Both the position numbers and the translations under genes were made by a program. The notes beneath the pieces were generated by a model that was not told the origin of the DNA, made no database searches, and saw only the letters and a program-made list of their open reading frames with translations. From positions 2,604,001 through 2,668,000 of the forward strand of contig JAZHRO010000022.1 of the NCBI GenBank assembly GCA_037157565.1: a stretch of DNA of 64,000 bases, read 5' to 3'. This DNA comes from Thalassia testudinum. Its lineage: Eukaryota; Streptophyta; Magnoliopsida; Alismatales; Hydrocharitaceae. Of the stretch, positions 33,785 to 45,285 are shown piece by piece (position 1 is the first letter of the stretch; each line of letters begins with the position of its first letter).

Positions 33785-34895
33785 TCATGCAGTGGTGGTG
33801 CGGGTGGGGATGGATTCGCCATGATCATTGGTGACAACGGTGAGCCCAGCCTTCTTTGGAACCACTTGAGTGGGGCTCACCCAGGGGCTATTGGAGATAA
33901 GGTAGATGATGTCGGTGTCAAGCCACTTGATAATTTCTTTTTTAACGACCTCCCTCATGTTTGGGTTTAAACATCTCTGCATCTGGCGGGAAGGTCGGGC
34001 CCCGTCTTCCATGTAAATCTTATGGGTGCAATAGGTGGGGCTAATTCCTCTTAAATTCGAAATGGTCCAACCAATGGCGGCCCGATGTTCTGAAAGGGTC
34101 GCAGTCAACCTGAGTTCCTGATCCTTGGTTAGATGATAATTAATAATCACTAGGAAGGTCTGGTCAGGTCCCAAGAAGACATACTTGAGATTCTCGGGCA
34201 ATGGTTTAAGTTCAGGTGCGGGTGGGACCACAGTCGATGGGAAGGGAAAGGGCGGGAGTTGATCAACATTGATCTCTTCAAATGGTGTTGTGTGATGGTA
34301 CTCCGCCTTACAGAGGTCCACGGGTAATGATGGTGACGGGTCAGAACAGTTACTACGGGTTTGGTGGTCTGAGACAGAACTGAGGGTGAGGCATTCCTCG
34401 ATTAAAGTTTCCATGGGATCATTTTCCTCAATGTAATCGCAATTAAAAGACTTTGTCGCCCGGAAGATATCCAATTGCATTTTCCTGTCCTCGAAGGCGA
34501 TTTCCATACATCCCGTGTCACAATCAATGTTTGCTTTAGCCGTAGCTAAGAAAGGTCTGCCTAAGATTATGGGTGCATTCTGTAATTTTTCAGGGACTTC
34601 CATGTCGAGCACCAAAAAGTCGATCGGGAAATAGAAGTCCTTGACCCATACAATCACGTCCTCGACAGCCCTCTTCGAGGTTTTCACTGATCTATCAGCC
34701 AGCTGGATGGTGACAAGGGTTGGTGTCAGCTCCCCAAAACCAAATTGGTGGTACAGGGTGGTTGGAATTAGGTTGATAGAAGCACCTAGGTCCAGGAGCG
34801 CTCTATGAAACGTCATGTCCCTGATATTGCAGGAAATCAGGGGTGCTCCTAGGTCAGTTCTCTTGAGTGGAAGGTTGCTTGATATTACGGAGCTT
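33785..34895 (-). pseudogene. Element C aspartic protease and linker
   Basis: The frame 34816-33785 (343 codons) begins in the retropepsin-like domain. The active site reads LLDLGASINLIP, so the usual D-S/T-G is D-L-G as in several Athila elements. IILGRPFLATAKANIDCDTG closes the domain. A variable linker follows, then NPNMREVVKKEIIKWLD and WVSPTQVVPKKAG at the RT start. A CAG-to-TAG change near 34895 separates it from Gag. Confidence 0.88.
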
Positions 34896-34897
34896 GC

Positions 34898-36939
34898 CTA
34901 CTCAGAGAGTACAACCTTCCTAGGTGCTTGAGGTCTCGGCTTACGCTTGGGTGTACAGGCATCCTTTAAAAACTTGGCGTAAGTAGGGATGTGTTTGACG
35001 GCTTCTATGAGCGGAATATTAATCTGTACTTGCTTAAAAATTTCCAACAGCTCCTCAGTTTCCACAGTATTCTTCTTTTTCTTGATTGTTTCCAAGGCCT
35101 CAGGGTAGGGTGTTTGAATGTGGATTGGTTCCATGTCTGGGTCCTTGGTTGGTGCCTCTTCTGAGTCGGGTATTTCAACAGGTAAAGTCTCGGGGAGAGT
35201 CGGCCATTTGGGATCCTGGGTTTTGGTGCCGCTTCTCAAGGTCACCGCATTCGCAGAGGCATTGGGGCCATGGGGTGATCCTTGAGAAGACGAGGACGAA
35301 GAAGCACCAAACCCAGGAGGTGTTTGCGGGGCTAGCTGAACCATGTGAGCCTGCCCGGGGTTGCTTTGGAACCCTTGTGAATTTGGGCCTCTGTTAATTA
35401 TGTTTCGCAGGTTCAGTTGTGGTTGAGAAGGTAGGGATCCTTGTTGTTTACAGTCCAAGAGTTGGCTTAACTGTCCCTTTACCAAGGCCATTTCCTCCTG
35501 ATGTTTCTGGTTCATGTCAGCCATCATCTTTATTAGGGTATCCATTTGGTTTTGTGGGGGAGGGGCTGCCCTATTCTGGTTATATTGGGGTCTAACTGGT
35601 GGTCCTTGTTGATAGGGGGGCAAGTGTGGCTGCTGGTTTGGCCTGGGCTGGTTTTGGAATTACGGTGGTTTCTGGTTTGTCCAACCAAAGTTGGGGTGGT
35701 TACGCCAGCCGGTGTTGTAAGTGTTGGAGAAAGGGTCAGGTTTCGCATACCCTTGGACGGCTTGCACATGTTCTAGGATAGCCGATGTTGATGAAGAGGG
35801 AAGGGAGTAATCAAGGGTCGAGGGAGTAAAGGTCCCTCCCTTGAACGTGGTCAGGGGTTGTTCCGGGTTCAGTTGGGTGAAGGGCTGGACCAGGTCAACA
35901 TTATGTGCTCCCTTTGCTAGGGAGAAAGTCTGCAAGGGGTTCCTGGTCTGATTCAGTAGCTCATCAATCTTTTGTCCACCAATTCCACTCGATCCAACTT
36001 TTTGGCAATGATGTCCATGTCAACCATTCCAGAATTTGCTTGCACTTCATAAATCCTGCCACGGGGTTGACTGGACCTGTTAAACTGGTTCATGGAGGCA
36101 ATGTTGAGTGAATTCTCACTCATAGACTCAAAGAGCTCAAACGCGCTCTCCTCGTCTTTGTTTAGGAAGTTTCCCCCGCATGAGGCATCGACGAAGTTCC
36201 GTAGGTTGCTATCCAGACCGTGGTAGAAGATCTGGGCCACTTGCCACCTTGGAACTTCGTGGTGTGGGCATTTCCTCAAAAGTTCATTAAATCTTTCCCA
36301 CGCCTCATGAAATTGTTCCCCACCCTGGAGTGTGAAGATAGTGATAGCTCTTCTGAGGGCATTGGTCTTTCTTATGGGGAAGAATTTCTTTAAAAATACA
36401 TGCCTCAGTTCTTCCCAGGTGGTGATGGGTCTACCTAGGGTTCTAAGCCAATGAGAAGCCTTGTCTCTTAATGAGAAAGGGAACATCTTGATTAGAACAA
36501 TGTCAAGGCTAATGTTCCTAGGTTTCACCGTTCGTGCTATGCGGTCGAGATCCTCTAGGTGCTGAAAGGGGTCCTCATTTGAGCTTCCATGAAAGTGGCT
36601 CTGGATCAGACTTAAGACATTCAGTTTTAGCTCAAAATCATCTCCCCCCTCGGGGATCCTAAGGTGTGGCTCGACTCTAATAGCAGAAGGGTTATAGAAA
36701 TCACGGAGGGGTCTTGGCTGGTCTTGAAATGGCGGTAAATCAAGTGGTGGTTGCCCTGGTATGTCTTGGAACGGTGGTGGTGGTTGTTCTTGTGGGTTCT
36801 ATAACCGTTGTATGGCTTGTATGATGGTATGGATTTGTTGTTGCTGAAGCCGATGGTTAGCATTGATTTGAGCTTGGATGATGGCCATAGCATCTGGTGG
36901 GGGTTGATCCTCAGCCTCTTCTACCCTAGGTTCAGCCAT
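34898..36939 (-). pseudogene. Element C Gag
   Basis: The likely start is the ATG at 36939 (MAEPRVEEAEDQPPPD). The Gag core follows (36540-36000) with SLRDKASHWLRTL, WEELRHVFLKKFFPIRKT and LQGGEQFHEAWERFNELLRKCPHH. FSNTYNTGWRNHPNFGW (about 35720) is an Athila signature. The C-terminal part holds AVTLRSGT and EIFKQVQINIPLIEAVKHIP. There are stops near 36801 and 35660 and a one-base shift near 35960. Gag would build the particle around the RNA of C and perhaps of A and B. Confidence 0.88.
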
Positions 36940-38142
36940 GTTAACAGAATTACGTCGCCTAGATTCCTGTCCCAAAACACACAACTCGGGATGCAGTGAG
37001 CGCCTCTCGTGCATACACTAGAGAAGAACAGGAGGGGATGCGGAGGACGACAGATGCGAGAAATGTGTTTCAATTAAGCACCCAAGCCTAGTCCTTATGG
37101 TTTATTCCTTAGGAGACTTAGAAATCTCACAAAGGGTGATTAAGTCCGTAAGCACTGGACTCCCTTTCCCAAGGCTAATCTGGCTAGGTTGATTACGAGG
37201 GGATTGCAAGGAAGGTTCTTCCTTTGGCTTGCACCTCCGGTTCCATAGACCCCACAACTGCGGTCATTTGACACTGTCCCGCAGCCTAGTCACCAGATTC
37301 TACCAAGGGAATGAAAGCCAAGTGCCTAGCGAACAAAACCTCACCTTTTGAGACTTAACTCAGTCCTGCCTAGGGCACGTCTACTCAGTTTTAAAGGGCT
37401 AGGATAGTGCTTGTGCTTAGGGTGATGTGATGAGGCGCTGATTGGGGTGGTGCCTCTTAATTTTCCATTTTCAAAGTGTGTACTTTCAGCAAAACATGAT
37501 TTTCAAGCAAGGATTTGTTAAGATGTGGTGTCTTTTAGTGTTTCATCCTTATTTTAGTACTTTTTAGGGTTGACGTGTCTTAATGTTTTCAACCAAGTTT
37601 CAATGGGCACGTCAAGTTCTGCACATAATTCAGTGAAAGTAGATTTCCTTTTTATTCTGTAGAGGCTCTAAAAACCCTAGTGTACTCATCCTAATGATCA
37701 TGCAGCTTCTATTAGATGAGTCAGTTTTAGGGTTGAGTGGTGCGGCCCAGGTCAACTCACGGTGGCTTCGCAAACACCACTCAAGAAAAATAAAAGCACA
37801 CTCCAAGAATTTATTCAGAATGTTAGAGTGTACATTTTTTGTGGGGTGATGTGTTAAGGATGTGGGTCAAGCAATTATACACCATGCCAATTTTTTTCAG
37901 TTTTTACAATTTTTTTAGCTTTTTCACGCAAGCAAACAATGAGAGAGGGGTTACTCACTGTCGGTCCTCGTGGCGCCTACTCCCTTGCTACCGTCGTGGG
38001 ATGCGTCGCTTAGCCGTTCATGCGCCGAATTCCTGCAACCGTCAAGTAAAAAGGAAAATAGGGCATTAGATGATGTGAGAATGAATGTGGAATGGAGGTG
38101 ATAAAACAAATCCGTTGCCTCCCCGGCAACGACGCCAAAAAC
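36940..38142 (-). other. Leader and primer site of element C
   Basis: On the minus strand the primer site TGGCGTCGTTGCCGGGGAGG (38136-38117) begins a few bases after the 5' LTR and matches tRNA-Asp closely. About 1.2 kb of leader has no gene. It contains the GTGGTGCGGCCC block (37738, plus strand) and the ACTGCGGTCATTTGACACTG block (37257) that B also carries near 40052. Confidence 0.75.
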
Positions 38143-39514
38143 TGATGTGTGTTTGTGCGTGTGTGTTCAGGAGTGTCGTTATAGTCGCACTTGCAACGTC
38201 AGTTTTAAAATAATTAAACGGAGGTGAGTCCTAGTGTCGGTCTCAGGGAGGCGTGAAAATCGGATTTTTACTTACCACTTGTCACGGAAAGTGCGGAGTT
38301 TTGCTTGCGAAAGGTGAGGTTTTGAAAAGCGAGAGAGAGAGATAGAGAGAGAGAAGGTTTAGGGTTAGAAAGCTCTTTGTTTTGATTATGCAACTTGAAC
38401 AGAAATTGAAATGGCAACTGAATGGAAAATAACTTCATTAAACATGCACTTGTAGTTCATAACATACAACATTAAATACATGCTTCAACAAAAGTAATAG
38501 AAAGCTTAAAAGAGAGAGAGAGAGAAAGTGTGTGGAGAGCGACGAGGCAGCCAAGGCGGTGGAGGAGGCTCCGTCGGCGGCTCGTCATCTCCGGCGATTA
38601 CAAGAGTGCCTAGAGCTAGCTAAGAGAGGGGTGGAGTAGTTGCAAGGGAGAGTGAATGCCTTGAATGGTGGTTGGAGGGGGTTTAAGTAGAGTTAAGGGC
38701 TTCCTAAAAGAAGAAGGGGATTTAGCGACATCCAAAGCGTCGCTAAAATCGCTTCCAAAAGCGTCGATGAAGCCCTCCCGCCGCAGGTCAGCTGCCCACC
38801 TCATTCCTTCTCCTTGCGCGATCCGTGGCTGCTGAACGAGAGCCGTTAGATCAAAGATCGGACGGCTGAGAGTCTTCCTCGCCTGCGCTGGGATCGCGCC
38901 TCGGGCCCGGCGTGCGCACGCGCGTCTCCGCTCGGCGTGCGCGCACGCATGGATGCTCGTGAGCTGCGGTAGCGCCGCGTGGCAGGATCCTGGCCACCCG
39001 CTGCTGATCAAGCGGCCCAATTTCTCCGCGCCCGTCGCCCGTCTTCAAATCCCACTCCGTGCGGCTCGAACCCGTGTTGCGTGGGAGCGGGCGTGCGCAC
39101 TCACCGTTGCGCCACGCCAGCGCTTTGTTGAGGCGACCGCGGGCGGGAGCGCGAATCTCGGCTAGCTGAAGGGGCAGCGAGCGTGGGGTCGGGGCTGATG
39201 TGGCGCAATCTGGGCCGTTGATCTTCATATCAACAGTCAGAACTTCTTGGGCCCATTGTAGGAGCTTCGGATGTCGGATTTGGCCGATCTTGAGTCTGTT
39301 GGACTCCGTTTGTCGTTCTGAATCCATCCGTGCGGTCCGATTTCTCATCTGAGGCCTGCTTTGACAAATGCTTATACAAATGGCCATTAATGTAGTTTAT
39401 AAGCAATCTTGGTACATGATGCATGCAATGCTCCTATTCTACTTATGTTGTGCCTTTTATTATAAAGATGGGCCATATTCAACATAATTATCACCCCCTT
39501 GTGTAGTGTTATCA
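38143..39514 (-). repeat. 5' LTR of element C
   Basis: It matches the left LTR. The fold-back is better kept here: TTTAGCGAC (38721) and GTCGCTAAA (38739) are perfect 9-bp arms. The TATA region has changed to CTACTTAAACC. The tRNA-like pair reads TGGCGCAACGGTGAG (39114-39100) and GGGTTCGAGCC (39073-39063), the latter a full match to the B-box consensus. Confidence 0.85.
39063..39114 (-). promoter_or_regulatory. tRNA-like Pol III A/B-box pair in LTR C (right)
   Basis: The box starts lie 41 bp apart in sense orientation. The B box fits GGTTCGANNCC exactly. This is the strongest of the six LTR examples. Confidence 0.65.
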
Positions 39515-39519
39515 GTGAC

Positions 39520-39833
39520 CTATATGTAGTGTAATCCTGGGGAGGGTATGGTTTATAATCATCATATCCTTCTTTATTGTAGATCATATTAGGTTGTCTA
39601 TATAAGGGTGGTGATCTATATTCGGTGCAGCTTGGAGAAGGATAAAAATCAAAATCATGGTGTCCAGAGTTAGACCCTGAACATGAAGGTCCAAAATTGT
39701 ATCCCCAATTCACGTTATCCCAACTAGTAGATGGTTGACTACAGCATGGGTCGAGATAATAATCATCATATTGGGAATAAGATGTGTTAGGAGGGCAGGA
39801 GTGGAAATGCGTGTAGGATGTGAAAGGATCCAC
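39520..39833 (-). pseudogene. Element B ORF1, N-terminal part
   Basis: This is the part of ORF1 right of the C insertion. It reads DPFTSYTHFHSCPPNTSYSQ..., then Tyr-rich repeats with YNKEGYDDY, and ends at the GTGAC target site of C. It aligns with element A from MNPSTYYTH. The start codon is GTG here where A has ATG, so initiation is probably lost. The other half of the ORF resumes at 28588. Confidence 0.65.
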
Positions 39834-41064
39834 GATAAAATGGGAGGAAAAAGAGAAAAGAAAGGTGCCCTACAGTACAAACAATCAAACCTATCCTTAG
39901 GTGGGGTAGCCTAAAGACCTATAGACTCTTAGAACCCATCTTAAAATGAAAGAAACGATTTGGTCTACTTCTTTCCAGTCAATCCAACCAGTTAAAGGGA
40001 GGGATCAGGGAGAAGGTTCTTCCCTTGGCTTTCGCCTCAGGTTCCTTTGATACCCCTCAACTGCGGTCGCTTGACACTACTCCTCTAGTTGGACATCAGA
40101 TGGACCAATAGAAGTAGATTAATCAAAAATAATCTTGATTTGGGCCTCGAAGAGTGAGTCCAATCCTTAAGGCCAATGTCTACTATGTTTTAATTAGGCT
40201 TAGGTTTTATTGTGCTCTAAAATGTGATGGGTCCTTTAGATAGGTTATGCTCTTAAAGATTAGTTTCCATGTGTGTGCATGCACAACCAAGGCTTTCACG
40301 CAAGGTTATTTGATGATGTGTCTTTTAGAGTTCAACCTTGTTTAGCAGCTTTTACGGTTCAACTTTAGGTCTATTCAATCAAGGTTTAGTTGGGACACCA
40401 GGTTTTGAGAGTACAAGTGAAGGTATATTCCTTTAAAACTCAAAAGAAAATGGAGTGCTTGGTTAATTCCTAAGAGTTGAATCCTAAGAGGCAGCTACTC
40501 AATGAATCAATTTTGTATTAAGTGGTACGGCTCATACAAGTCAGACAAGTAGCCTGATGCACCACTAATTAAGGCACCCAATCAATTTTAGCCTATTCTG
40601 ATCTCTAATTACTTATTTGTATAGTGCATTGAGGTGTACTAGGTCCTTAGGTTGGCTCCCCGGTTAAGTGATTGAATCAAACAAGAATGGTCCACTTAGG
40701 TGTGTGTGGGTGTATAAGGTGAGCAAATTTAACTAAATGCCATAATCAGAATTTTTTTTAATATATACATGGAGGTGAGGTGGGTGGGAGTGACAAAATA
40801 ACAAGCAATCTACCTTAGGGTTTATAAGAGCACCTAAGTTGATTTTCGTTTGTGTTATTACATGGTGGAATGAAAACTAGTGGGTGAGAGGTGGGATAAA
40901 CTTACAAACCCTTCAACTGCACTTTGCTCCAATCTACCACTTTTGCCCACCTCGAGAGAGTACCTGCAATCACAATAAGAGAGGAGGGAAGTAAGGTAAA
41001 AGATAAGTAAGGCGGAAAATATGGGAAATCAAACAGTGTTGCCTCCCCAGCAACGACATCAAAA
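39834..41064 (-). other. Leader and primer site of element B
   Basis: No gene. On the minus strand TTTTGATGTCGTTGCTGGGG (41064 leftwards) is the decayed tRNA-Asp-like primer site. Shared leader blocks include ACTGCGGTCGCTTGACACTA (40052) and a GTGGTACGGCTC block (40525) related to those in A and C. Confidence 0.65.
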
Positions 41065-42931
41065 TGATGAGCAAGATTTTGTATGCGTAAAAGATTGAGT
41101 TAAAAACCCGTCGTTATAGTTGCGTAAAAATCCCCTATCAGATAAATTTTACCGAAAATCAAAGTGAGTCACGAGTCGAACACAGGGAGTGAGCATTTGA
41201 TTAAAAATTGCATTTATTGTCATGAAACATAGTAGCTGGTTTAAATTAATCTACATTAGCCATTCTACTTAAACAATAAATAATAGAAAAGAGAGAGAAT
41301 AATACAGAGAAAGAGAAAATAGGGAGAGAATGGATAAATATTTTATAACCATAGGAGCATTTTCATTACATCTATTCGCTATAACTAGAAAGCTGAAAAT
41401 TGACACCAGAAATTGATAAAAAGATAGGGATGAGAAAATCCTCCTAGACAACTACTTGGAGGATGAACCGCGTTGATGGAGCACCCAGAAGAGGGTGGTG
41501 AGATGCTGGATGAGGAAGAACGGAGTTGGAGGATGGAGGACAAAACAAGCCAGCGTCGCAACGGGATCTGCTTCCTGAATGGCAGCGAGACGATAACCAT
41601 GGGCACTCCACGAATGGGGGTGAGAAGATGGAAAAATTATGTTTAAGACTCTAGTGGAGCATCCTGAGTATGGGACTAGCATTTTAGAGCTTTGGAGAGG
41701 GTGAGAGAAGAAGAGAAGGGATGGTGAAATGTGTGGTAGGGGTGATCCTTTTATAGGTGAGGTTTGAGGGCAAAAAGGACATTTTAAGCTTTAAAGAATT
41801 AACTTAGGGTCTTTAGTGGTAGATGCGAGAGTTGCTAAAGGTAACCGTCGATGAAGATGCGCTCTCCATCTCCGTCGCTCGCTCCGCATCCAACGGCTCT
41901 CACACGGCCATGTTAGCAGCTTCTCGCCTTTAAGCATTCACTGCCTCATGGCACCCAATCCATCTCAACCGTTCGATCATTCGATAGAACGGCTTAGAAT
42001 GCGCGAGCACTCTTCGTCATAGCACCTGCATACGATGGCGCGTCTAATGGCACATCATCACGCGCGTGAGGCACGATCAATCATTCGATGCACGAGAAGG
42101 TGCAACGTTACCATTGCATCGGTCATTCGCACCGCATCCAATGATTCAATTTTGGTGTAAGTGGGTGCACTGTGGATTTGAGGCGCGGAGAGTTGAACGC
42201 ACGCCCTCGCCTGGATATAAGGCGCTTCACCAATGCGCTATCCAGTTGGATTATCGAGAAGATGTGTTACGGCTCAATCGCTCACGACCGTTGGATGAAG
42301 ATCCAACGGCCATGAGCACATGATGGAGTCTTCTTGAGGTGGCGTTGCAGCTCAGCTAGAACGCATCTCAGTCATTGGATGGCAATTCAACGACTGAGGT
42401 CACACTATGAATTTGCCCTTTAGGATAAAGAAGGATGTAGCTATGGCTTTGGGTGGCTTGGATGATGCGATGCGGCTTCACCTGGGCCATCCATCAAATG
42501 CTTGTAGATGGTGCCATGGATGTCGGATTTGGTCGATTTTCACGTTGTTGGGATGAGATTGTCGATCCGAACTTATCCGTGCGATTAGATTTGTCATATG
42601 AGGTATGAATTTTCACCACCTTAACCCTTGACATCTAATCTTTTTAGACTGCATCTGATGCTACGGTGGTTCGATTGGGGCGATCTCAGAGGCATTAAAC
42701 TCCAATCGTTGCCCTGATTAGATCCGTACAGTCGGATCTTCAATTAGAGGCCCCAAAATGATATCATCGTATCCCCTAGTCATAGAAAGGGTAAATTACT
42801 ATACAATTTGTACAAATCAACCTAAATGCATGATGATGCATGTTATGCGATATTTATAATACATGATGCTTCTATGACACTAGGAACATGCAAAAATAGA
42901 CATTTTAGGCTAATTGGATGTGTGCACATCA
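41065..42931 (-). repeat. 5' LTR of element B
   Basis: This 1867-bp LTR keeps features lost on the left. The tRNA-like A box TAGCGCATTGGTGAAGC is at 42240-42224 and the B box GCGTTCAACTCTC at 42200-42188. The fold-back is at 41811-41840 and the TATA box CCTATAAAAGG at 41757-41747. The U5-like motif CACTCCCTGTGTTCGACTC lies near 41170-41190 (minus). Frames at 41385-41682 are shadows. Confidence 0.82.
42188..42240 (-). promoter_or_regulatory. tRNA-like Pol III A/B-box pair in LTR B (right)
   Basis: On the minus strand the A box TAGCGCATTGGTGAAGC and the B box GCGTTCAACTCTC have starts 40 bp apart. It is in sense orientation and upstream of B's TATA box by about 430 bp. Confidence 0.55.
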
Positions 42932-42936
42932 ATATC

Positions 42937-44744
42937 CTTTCCCTCCAGCGGCCACAGATGCTGTAAGTTTCTCCTCCCTCACTCTTCCTTGTCCTCCTTT
43001 GTCGTCCCATCGTCCTGACCCCTTCCTCACACCGTTGCTTTCCTCCTCTACCCTCATACACCAACAGATCAACCCATAACCCCACACGAGGACACTCACC
43101 CCTCACACCTCAACATCCTCCTTCCCCAGCCTTGTCTCCTCTGCCTCACCATTCACCCCTTAAAGATTTACCCCAACCTTTTTTCACCGATGACCCATCT
43201 TCTCTGTCAACCCCATCCATTGCACACAACCTCCTCCAACACCTCTCTCTCCACTCAACTCCCCTCCACCATCACCTTCGACCACCTCTTTGCCTCCTCC
43301 TCCCAAAGCCGACCACCAACTCAAACACTGTCATCACCTCCCTCGTTTCCCCACGTCGCCCTCACCTCCTGTAGGATGCCCTATACGAACACCCCAACTT
43401 GAACACCACCTCACACAGTGCCCACACCAACACCTCTCCCCATCGTTCTCCACTCGACCACCTCTCGTATCATTCTTCTCACACCATCGCTTCCCACGCT
43501 AGCATCACTACTGTCGTGCTTCCACCACACATCAGTCCTGCCTCGAGACAACCTTTGTGAAGTTGCTACCACCTCCCTCAGGCACCATCTTCGGTATACA
43601 AAAAAAAAGAGTTAACCCTCATTCTTCTTTCTTTCCAATTCTTGGCAAGGACAAGAGGCTACATGTAGATCTCTCGTACAGGATGATCCAAGTCCACAAT
43701 GCCACTAAGTTCCAGAACATGAAGGAGAAGCCCCACCTAAGAGTCCTCTTCCATAGGCTCAGGTTTCTCATTGCCCTCAACTGCAACATTATCTTGGTGT
43801 TTCCTGTGTACTCTTTTGAAAGTGGTGGCATGAAAGGCTTTTTCACGAGTATAATACAAAAGGTTTCAAAACTCTTGTTGTCCCCTTTGCATTGCCTCCT
43901 CTTGATTGTTAATCACCTTTGTGGATCTCCTTTAATTCGTTTTTGAATCTTCAGCCATAATAGGATATGGATCTATAAAGCCAGCTATTTCAAAAACTTG
44001 TAGAATTCACCATTTAAAACAATTGATTTGATCCATCTTCAACCTTTTTATAGAGGATTCTAGCAGCATTCCTCTTGAGCATGATTGTCTTGTAATTTTA
44101 TGACATTAAAAATGTAAAATTTCATGCAAATTTCTATTGGTTCATAGCTGGCCATGATAGGCTTTAGTCACTTGACTAATCAAATTGTGTTGGTTCATAG
44201 TGTGCCTGCATAGTTATAGTTGGCTACAATAGCCTTTAGTTGGCTAATTAGATTTTTACTCAAACTCTGAGTTACTGCCTTCCCATGGCTGACTATGTTT
44301 GACTTAGTAGTTGGCCATGGAAGTAAAACTCTACATCTTCTAATTGTGCCTACAATTCTTGTACATTTTCCCATGGCTTGATCCTCTAATTTCCCTATAT
44401 TAATAATTAGTCAATTCTTGGTTGTATTCATCTTAGAACATGTAGGTATTACAACCAATTTCTTTTTCTTCCTCCTCCTCTTCTTCTTATTCCTTTTTCT
44501 TATTCTATTTTGTTGTTGTCCAATTTGTCCATCTTTTCTTGATGTTTGTGTTCAAGTGGATGTTTCTATACCCATTTGTATGCATGATATCACATCGACA
44601 AGTTATTGCTAATTAATCTCATTCCTTGTAATTCAATATTCATCCTTGAAAATGCTCTCTTTTTTTCTTCTCCTATGACTTCCCCCATCCAAAAACACTT
44701 ATAAGCTTTCTCCTTCTTATAACTTTCTTCTTTCAATGATACCA
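42937..44744. other. Unidentified flanking DNA, CT-rich then AT-rich
   Basis: 42950-43560 is pyrimidine-rich on the plus strand and opens several overlapping Pro/Ser/Thr-rich frames. I treat these as low complexity. 43557-43946 opens a frame with GKDKRLHVDLSYRMIQVHNA and FHRLRFLIALNCNIILVFPV that looks more protein-like but matches no family I know. 43950-44740 is AT-rich with words repeated around TTGGTTCATAG and TTTAGTTGGCTA. No confident gene. Confidence 0.35.
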
Positions 44745-45268
44745 TGTTGACCGGATGGTATGCTCTGACTGCTATCTGTCAGCGCATGGTATGCAGTGTT
44801 GAACCTCAAGCGACGCCCCAAGGCCTACTGGAACTCTCCCCAAAACTGGGAGGTAAAGTAAGTGTCCCTATCGGATATGATCTCTCAAGGAACTCTGTGA
44901 AGATGCACTACATCTCGGATGTATTGCTCTACCAACTATACTGGTCCAAAGGTGACTCAAATCGGCAAGAACCGTGTTGTCTTCATCAACCTATCCACTA
45001 TCATCCAAATGGCATCATGCCCTCGCTGTGTAACAGGTAACCCGACCACTAGGACCATAATAGCACTCTCCCACTTCCACTCCAGTATAGGAAGTGGCTG
45101 CAATGGCCCTGTAGGCCTCTGGTGCTTGGCCTTCATCTGCTGGCATACCAAGCATTGCTGCACAAACTCTCCAACATCCATCTTCATCCCCCTCCATCAG
45201 AAGTCATGTTGCAAATCATGGTTCATCTTGGTGTTCCCAGGAAGTATGGTAAGTGTCAAAATGCAAGT
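44745..45268 (-). pseudogene. Chromovirus integrase fragment
   Basis: An isolated minus-strand integrase piece. MKMDVGEFVQQCLVCQQMKA (zinc motif) is followed by ATS-region PLQPLPILEWKWE and a core with VVGLPVTQRGHDAIWMIVDR. It is closely related to element D's integrase near 58050-58450, with similar breaks. No LTR, RT or other domain adjoins it. It is probably a deletion remnant of a second D-like element. Confidence 0.8.
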
Positions 45269-45285
45269 AGGGTTATTTAATTAGG

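Larger units (their letters stand above)
28594..39514 (-). mobile_element. Athila-like Gypsy element C
   Basis: LTRs at 28594-29966 (1373 bp) and 38143-39514 (1372 bp) have plus-strand ends TGA(C/T)GTGTG and GTGTTATCA. Perfect GTGAC duplications flank it (28589-28593 and 39515-39519). The interior carries a tRNA-Asp-like primer site, a 1.2-kb leader, gag, protease, RT, RNase H and integrase in Gypsy order. FMDDFSV in RT and NTYNTGWRNHPNF in Gag mark the Athila lineage. The polyprotein has only a few stops and shifts. I see no env-like ORF. In the first 170 or so aligned LTR bases I count nine differences, mostly C/T or G/A. Confidence 0.92.
21722..42931 (-). mobile_element. Non-autonomous Athila-related LTR element B, carrying nested S and C
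   Basis: LTRs lie at 21722-25865 (left, 3' LTR, itself interrupted) and 41065-42931 (right, 5' LTR). On the plus strand they start TGATGAGC and end at the CACAT(C/T)A block. Flanks are ATACC (21717-21721) and ATATC (42932-42936), target duplications with one mismatch. The interior encodes the same unknown ORF pair as element A and no gag or pol. Solo LTR S interrupts the left LTR, and Athila-like element C interrupts ORF1. Excluding S and C, B is about 7.9 kb. Confidence 0.85.

Noticed and set aside
43132..43615. Overlapping Pro/Ser/Thr/His-rich frames
   Set aside because: They come from one pyrimidine-rich tract, three overlapping frames look alike, and no domain is seen.
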